Shown one piece after another: positions 59,819-64,000 of a DNA stretch of 64,000 nt (its first letter is position 1; every line of letters begins with the position of its first letter). The notes beneath the pieces were generated by a model. It saw only the letters and a program-made list of their open reading frames with translations, was not told the DNA's origin and did no database searches. Both the position numbers and the translations under genes were made by a program. The DNA is from Myxococcales bacterium (GTDB taxonomy: Bacteria > Myxococcota_A > Polyangia > Polyangiales > Polyangiaceae), in NCBI GenBank assembly GCA_016794345.1, contig JAEUKE010000314.1, positions 62,001 to 126,000 of the forward strand, read 5' to 3'.

Positions 59819-62089
59819 TCAGACCTTGAAGCTGCTCACCAGGCGGTTCAGACCCGTGGCGCTCTCCTCGAGCTGCCGCGACGCCTTCTGGGTCGCCGAG
59901 GCTTGCCGCTCGGAGTCCTTCGCCGCGGAGGCGACGCCGCTGATGTTGCTCGCGGCCGCGCCTGCTCCGCCCGCCGCGTCCATCGCGTTCTTCGCGATGT
60001 CGCGGGTGGTGGCGGCTTGCTGCTCGACGGCGGCGGCGATGGTCGTCGCGTAGCCGCTGATCCGTTCGATGACCTTCACGATCTCGCCGATCGCGTCGAC
60101 GCTCTTGCGGGTGTCACCCTGGATGCTCTCGATCTTTTGCGTGATGTCCTCGGTCGCGCGGGCGGTCTCCTTGGCGAGCTCCTTCACCTCGTTCGCGACG
60201 ACCGCGAAGCCCTTGCCCGCCTCGCCTGCGCGCGCCGCCTCGATCGTGGCGTTGAGCGCGAGGAGGTTCGTCTGCTGCGCGATGGCGCTGATCACCTTGA
60301 TGACCTTGCCGATCTCGAGCGAGCTCGCGCCGAGGCTTGCGACGACGGCGTTCGTCTGCTGCGCGGTCGCGACCGCGGTGCCCGCGACCTTGGCCGACTC
60401 GCCCGCGTTGTTGGCGATGTCGCGTACGGTCGCGCTCATCTCCTCCGCTGCAGCCGCGACGTTGTTGATGTTCGTCCGGATCGACTCCGCCGCGCTGGTG
60501 ACCGCGTTCGCCTGCGAGCTCGTCTGGGTCGCGCCCGCGGCGAGCTGGGTGGAGATGGTGCTGAGCGAGTCCGCGGCCCCCGCGACGTCCTTTGCGGTCT
60601 TGGCGATGTCGGAGATCGAGCCGCGCATCTGACCGAGGAACTGGGCGATGCCGGCGGCCAGCTGGCCGACCGCGTCATCGCCTTGGACCTTCACGGCCGC
60701 GGTGAGGTCCCCGCGCGTGGCGGCGGAGACGGTCTCGAGGAGGCTCGCGACCTTGGCGGAGAGCTCGGCGCGCGCCTGCTCGGTGGAGGCGAGCAGCGCC
60801 TCCTCGCGCTTCTTGGCGGCGACCTTCTCGGTGATGACCTCCCAGGTGAGCATCGGCCCGACGTAGTTGCCCCGCGAGTCGTGGATGGCGCTCGCGAGGA
60901 GCGAGAGCGTCTCGGGGCCGACCTGGATCTCCGCTCGATGGGGGAGGTTCCGCGGGTCGGTGAGCAGGCGACGCTGATGCGCCGGGTTCTTGTGAAAGAC
61001 GTCGATCGAGCTGCCGATGAGCCTGTCGACGCGAACCGGGAGGTACTGCTGGAGCGACTCGAGCGTCTTGCGCGACGTCTCGTTCATGTACTGGATGACA
61101 AAGTCGGTGTCGCAGAACATGACGTTCACGGGCGCGTGGTCGATCATGTTGCGGACGCGCGCCTGGTCGTCGGCGAGGCGCTTCTTCTGCGTGATGACCT
61201 CCCAGGTGAGCATCGGGCCGACGTAGCCCCCGGCTTCGTCGTAGATGGCCGTCACGAGGAGCGAGAGCGTCTCCGGGCCGACCTGGATCTGGGCCGCGTG
61301 CGGGAGGTTCGACGGGTCGGCGAGGAGGCGCCGCTGGTGCGCCGGGTTCTTGTGGAAGACGTCGATGCTCGTGCCAACCATCGCGTCCACGGAGACGGGC
61401 AGGTATTGCGACAGGCCGCGGAGCGTCTTCTTCGACGTCTCGTTCAGGAACTGGATGACCCCGTTCTTGTCGCAGTACATGACGTTGACGGGCGCGTTCT
61501 CGATCATCTGCCTGAGGCGCGAGGCCTCGGCCGCCTTGCGCTCCGCGTCCGCGAGGGCGGCGCGCGTCGCGTCGTCCGGCGGAGCGATGCTCCCGTTTCG
61601 CTTCTTCGCCGCTTCTCCGTAGGTCTCCATGGCCCCGTTCTCCTTGCGTGTTGATTGCATCGTGCGCGCCACCCAGCCGTACGCCTCCGCCCATGCGGTC
61701 GAGAGGCTCGAGCTCCAGGCGGCGCCGGCCAGCTCCGCGAGGGTCTCGAGGAGGATCTTGCCGACGATGTCGTAGTGCTCGCGTGTCGCGCCCAAGGCTG
61801 CGTGTCGGCGACCGAGGTGAACGAGCGCGCGCTCCACCTTGGCCGGATCCCGGATGCTCTTGACGACCAGCACGAGCGCATCGAGGAGCTTCTTCTCCTG
61901 CTCGCTCATGTCGTCGGGGAAGAGGCCGCGCGTCTCCGGGTGCGCGGCGAACAACTTCTCGTAGAAGACCCTGACCAGGGTGGCCCCCTGCGGGGCGAGC
62001 GCTGCGAACGAGGTCTCGAGCAGGCCGATCGTCACCTCGTCGAACGAAGGTGCCGGCGGCGGCACGACCGATAGGTGGGCGGCGCTCAT
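59819..62089 (-). CDS. Cytoplasmic globin-PAS-PAS chemoreceptor (methyl-accepting)
   Basis: A 756-residue soluble receptor with no membrane helix. Residues about 18-146 form a globin of the flavohaemoglobin/single-domain type: Y43 (B10), F57 (CD1), Q64 (E7) and proximal H96 in LGRRHAALGATREHYDIVG, with Y106. Two PAS domains follow (about 197-306 and 317-426), near-identical repeats with a 120-residue period, then a methyl-accepting domain (about 430-756) with the hairpin QQTNLLALNATIEAARAGE. It likely reports oxygen, nitric oxide or redox state to the co-encoded CheW/CheA. Start overlaps the cheW stop (ATGA). Confidence 0.93.
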   Translation of the reverse strand: MSAAHLSVVPPPAPSFDEVTIGLLETSFAALAPQGATLVRVFYEKLFAAHPETRGLFPDDMSEQEKKLLDALVLVVKSIRDPAKVERALVHLGRRHAALGATREHYDIVGKILLETLAELAGAAWSSSLSTAWAEAYGWVARTMQSTRKENGAMETYGEAAKKRNGSIAPPDDATRAALADAERKAAEASRLRQMIENAPVNVMYCDKNGVIQFLNETSKKTLRGLSQYLPVSVDAMVGTSIDVFHKNPAHQRRLLADPSNLPHAAQIQVGPETLSLLVTAIYDEAGGYVGPMLTWEVITQKKRLADDQARVRNMIDHAPVNVMFCDTDFVIQYMNETSRKTLESLQQYLPVRVDRLIGSSIDVFHKNPAHQRRLLTDPRNLPHRAEIQVGPETLSLLASAIHDSRGNYVGPMLTWEVITEKVAAKKREEALLASTEQARAELSAKVASLLETVSAATRGDLTAAVKVQGDDAVGQLAAGIAQFLGQMRGSISDIAKTAKDVAGAADSLSTISTQLAAGATQTSSQANAVTSAAESIRTNINNVAAAAEEMSATVRDIANNAGESAKVAGTAVATAQQTNAVVASLGASSLEIGKVIKVISAIAQQTNLLALNATIEAARAGEAGKGFAVVANEVKELAKETARATEDITQKIESIQGDTRKSVDAIGEIVKVIERISGYATTIAAAVEQQAATTRDIAKNAMDAAGGAGAAASNISGVASAAKDSERQASATQKASRQLEESATGLNRLVSSFKV
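60812..61501. repeat. Tandem PAS duplication in the chemoreceptor gene
   Basis: The two PAS-coding blocks repeat at exactly 360 bases. For example GTGATGACCTCCCAGGTGAG occurs near 60833 and again 360 bases later, and the protein segments SIDVFHKNPAHQRRLL and IQVGPETLSLL are identical in both copies. It looks like a fairly recent internal duplication. Confidence 0.88.
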
Positions 62090-62562
62090 CGATCGCCTCC
62101 GCGCGCGCCGTCTTCGCCGCCGTGTTTGCCGTCTTCATCGAGGAGACGACCGATATCGAGCCGGAGCATCAGGCGATCCTCGAGCGTGGCGATCTGCTGC
62201 ACGAACTGGCGCTCGGCCGGCGACACCGTCTCGGGGACCTCGCGCCAGGCGTTCGTCGGGAGCTCGATCACGTCGCCGATCTCGTCGACGACCAGGCTCA
62301 CGGGCCCTTCCGAGGTCTTGACGACCAGGTTGGAAGAAGGCGCCTTCTCCGGCCTCGGCGCGATACCCAGGCGCGTCCGCAGGTCGAGCGCGGGGAGGAT
62401 CTGTCCTCGGAGGTTGGTGAGCCCCACGATGTGCGGTGGCGCGAGGGGGACGGGGGTGACCTCCTGCGCCATCAGGACCTCTTGCACGTCCTTCACGTCG
62501 ACTCCGAAGAGCTCGCCGTCGACGAAGAACGTCGCCATCTGTTGTTGTGTGCTCGCGCTCAT
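62086..62562 (-). CDS. cheW: CheW coupling protein
   Basis: A 158-residue single CheW domain. ATFFVDGELFGVDVKDVQEV near the start, IVGLTNLRGQILPALDLR and LVVKTSEGPVSLVVDEIGDV are the family landmarks; it links receptors to the CheA kinase. ATG 62562 is set by the 4-base overlap with cheA; the open frame upstream is not used. The charged tail (Asp/Glu/Gly/Arg) is not conserved. It sits between cheA and the globin receptor, with 4-base overlaps on both sides. Confidence 0.95.
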   Translation of the reverse strand: MSASTQQQMATFFVDGELFGVDVKDVQEVLMAQEVTPVPLAPPHIVGLTNLRGQILPALDLRTRLGIAPRPEKAPSSNLVVKTSEGPVSLVVDEIGDVIELPTNAWREVPETVSPAERQFVQQIATLEDRLMLRLDIGRLLDEDGKHGGEDGARGGDR

Positions 62563-64000
62563 GCTGCGCTCCTCTTGGCCTCGGGAAGGACGGACGCGAC
62601 CTTCGCGAGGAGGTCCGCGCGGTCGAGCTTGTGGACGTAGGCGTTGGCACCGCACGAGGCGGCGATCGCTTGGAGGTGAGGGAGGTCGTGTTTGCTGATG
62701 ATCACGACCGGGGTGTTCTTGTGGTCCGCGTGCGCGCGGATGCTCCGCGTCAGCGTGAGGCCGTCGGTGCCCGGCATCTCCACGTCCGAGATGATCGCGT
62801 CGAAGGGCCGCCCCTCCTGCTTGGCCGCGTCGAGCTGGGCGAGCACGGTCTCACCGTCCGAGAGGGCGAGGGCCTCGTGGCCGGCGGAGCGGAGGTACCC
62901 GAGGAGGACCGAACGCATCAGCAAGGAGTCGTCCACGACGAGCACCCGCGCGTTGCGCGGCTTCGAGGCCATGCCCTCCGTGGCGAGCTTGGGGCTGAAG
63001 CGCTTCACGATCCCGAAGACGTCGAGGAGGATCGTGGTCTTGCCGAGCAGGACCTGTGAGCCGAGCACACCGTCGCTCGCGTCGCGGGTGCGCGCCGCCG
63101 TGGGCTCGCTCTCGACGATGTCCACGATGCTCTGCACTGCGAGCCCGATGGGGCTGCCGAAGTCGAAGACGATCACCGGCTGCTCGTCGAGCTTCGAGGA
63201 TGGCCCGAGCGGGAGGAAGTCCTCCGGCCGGATGACCGGCATGATGACGCTCCGGTATTGCAGCACGTCGTTGCCCGCCACCCGCTCGATCGCGTGAGCG
63301 GGGATCCGCTCGATGCGTGAGACTGTCGAGAGCGGCACCGCACACTGGGTCTCCCCGGCCGTGAAGACGAGGAACGACTCGAGCTGCGACGTCTTCGGCG
63401 GCTTCGCAGCCGTCGCGTTCGCGCTCCTCGAGCCGATCTTCATGTTTCCGCGCGTCGCCAGGCCGAGCACGTCGAGGATGAGGGCCAGCGAACCGTCGCC
63501 GAGGATGGTCGCGCCGGAGTAGCACGTGAGGCGCTTGAGCGACCGGTGCATCGGCTTGACGACGATCTCGACCGTGTCTTCCACGCCGTCGACGAGGAGC
63601 CCGTATCGGCGATCGCCGGCCGAGACCACGACGATGTTGACGCCGTCCGTCGGCGCGCTGCCTGCGGGTAGCTTCAGCGTCTCGGCGAGGCGGAGCAGCG
63701 GCAGGACCGTCCCGCGCAGTCGGTAGATCTCCGCGCCGCGGACGCGCTCGATCTGCTTGTCCAAGTCGGCCGAGCCGATGTGGACGAGCTCCAGCACGTT
63801 GAGCTGAGGGATCGCGTAGCGCTGGCCCGCCGCGGTGACGAGCAAGGCGGGGACGATCGCGAGCGTGAGCGGGATCTTCAGGCGGACCTTCGTGCCTTTG
63901 CCGAGCGTCGACGAGAGCTCGACGACGCCACCGGCCCGCTCCACCTGCGTCCGGACGACGTCCATCCCCACGCCTCGGCCCGAGATGTTCGTCACCTGCT
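62559..64000 (-). CDS. cheA: Hybrid CheA histidine kinase, partial (5' end beyond the window)
   Basis: The C-terminal 480 residues of a chemotaxis kinase; the frame is open at the right edge. Visible parts in order: end of the ATPase domain (ISGRGVGMDVVRTQVERAGG, GKGTKVRLKIPLTLAI), a CheW-like regulatory domain, a second CheW-like domain (AGETQCAVPLSTVSRIERIP), and a receiver with DDS, phosphoacceptor Asp in IISDVEMPGTDG and Lys in YVHKLDRADLL. The His-phosphotransfer domain is off the window. The fused receiver may act as a phosphate sink in place of a separate CheY; none is encoded here. Confidence 0.95.
   Translation of the reverse strand, partial: QVTNISGRGVGMDVVRTQVERAGGVVELSSTLGKGTKVRLKIPLTLAIVPALLVTAAGQRYAIPQLNVLELVHIGSADLDKQIERVRGAEIYRLRGTVLPLLRLAETLKLPAGSAPTDGVNIVVVSAGDRRYGLLVDGVEDTVEIVVKPMHRSLKRLTCYSGATILGDGSLALILDVLGLATRGNMKIGSRSANATAAKPPKTSQLESFLVFTAGETQCAVPLSTVSRIERIPAHAIERVAGNDVLQYRSVIMPVIRPEDFLPLGPSSKLDEQPVIVFDFGSPIGLAVQSIVDIVESEPTAARTRDASDGVLGSQVLLGKTTILLDVFGIVKRFSPKLATEGMASKPRNARVLVVDDSLLMRSVLLGYLRSAGHEALALSDGETVLAQLDAAKQEGRPFDAIISDVEMPGTDGLTLTRSIRAHADHKNTPVVIISKHDLPHLQAIAASCGANAYVHKLDRADLLAKVASVLPEAKRSAA

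Noticed and set aside
59816..61654. A 612-codon frame opposite the chemoreceptor gene
   Set aside because: It is antisense to a well-matched globin-PAS-receptor protein, has the Leu/Arg/Asp composition of antisense GC-rich frames and no domain.

Overview
The window is very GC-rich and densely coded, with frequent GTG and TTG starts and many 1-4 base stop/start overlaps. The content points to a myxobacterium (Myxococcota, probably the Polyangiales/Sorangiineae side). The indicators are a Myxococcales-type sigma-70 family protein, a Ser/Thr kinase with a Cache-like sensor, a DUF1592-type/DUF1552 gene pair, a complete Bat (VWA) operon, several orphan signalling proteins and low-complexity Ala/Pro/Asp-rich lipoproteins. 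This is inference from gene content; no rRNA or tRNA was found to anchor it.

Layout. 0-6 kb: two unrecognised proteins, then a GT-C-type membrane protein translationally coupled to a PhoB/PhoR-like two-component pair. 5.8-9.5 kb: a di-haem peroxidase lipoprotein ending in a strong terminator, then an ArsR-methyltransferase fusion coupled to ahcY behind a perfect AT-rich inverted repeat; this looks like a self-regulated S-adenosylhomocysteine (SAH) recycling operon. 9.5-19.4 kb: M16 peptidase, PpiD-like foldase, PilZ protein, DinG-type helicase, sigma factor, small Cys-containing membrane protein and a large radical-SAM protein. 19.4-24.8 kb: cupin, an operon of soluble histidine kinase, diguanylate cyclase and PhnD-like binding lipoprotein, a VOC protein, a single-domain response regulator and a hypothetical protein. 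24.8-34.5 kb: the Bat operon on the minus strand (moxR, DUF58, membrane protein, batA, batB, batC-like, batD, batE), nearly every junction overlapping or tightly packed.

34.6-47.7 kb: lipoproteins, an OmpA-type lipoprotein, a class-III aminotransferase, M14 peptidase, the DUF1592/DUF1552 pair, a multi-CxxC protein, mmsA and a Cache-linked Ser/Thr kinase. 47.7-54.4 kb: an NtrC-type response regulator and histidine kinase, a fatty-acid-hydroxylase-type protein, a HAD phosphatase and a dihydropyrimidinase. Three intergenic gaps here carry copies of one dispersed inverted-repeat element. The aminotransferase, mmsA and dihydropyrimidinase could together run reductive pyrimidine/beta-alanine catabolism although they are scattered.

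54.6-64 kb: an orphan hydrogenase-maturation-type protease, then chemosensory genes on the minus strand: cheA (hybrid, cut by the window edge), cheW, a cytoplasmic chemoreceptor with an N-terminal flavohaemoglobin-type globin and duplicated PAS domains, a terminator hairpin, then MFS transporter, cheB (degenerate receiver with Glu at the phosphorylation position), cheR, a GNAT acetyltransferase and a histone-deacetylase-family protein. This cluster is the strongest candidate for an unusual system: a haem-based chemosensory pathway with a phosphorylation-independent methylesterase and an attached acetylation/deacetylation pair. No CRISPR array, insertion sequence, prophage, rRNA or tRNA was recognised.
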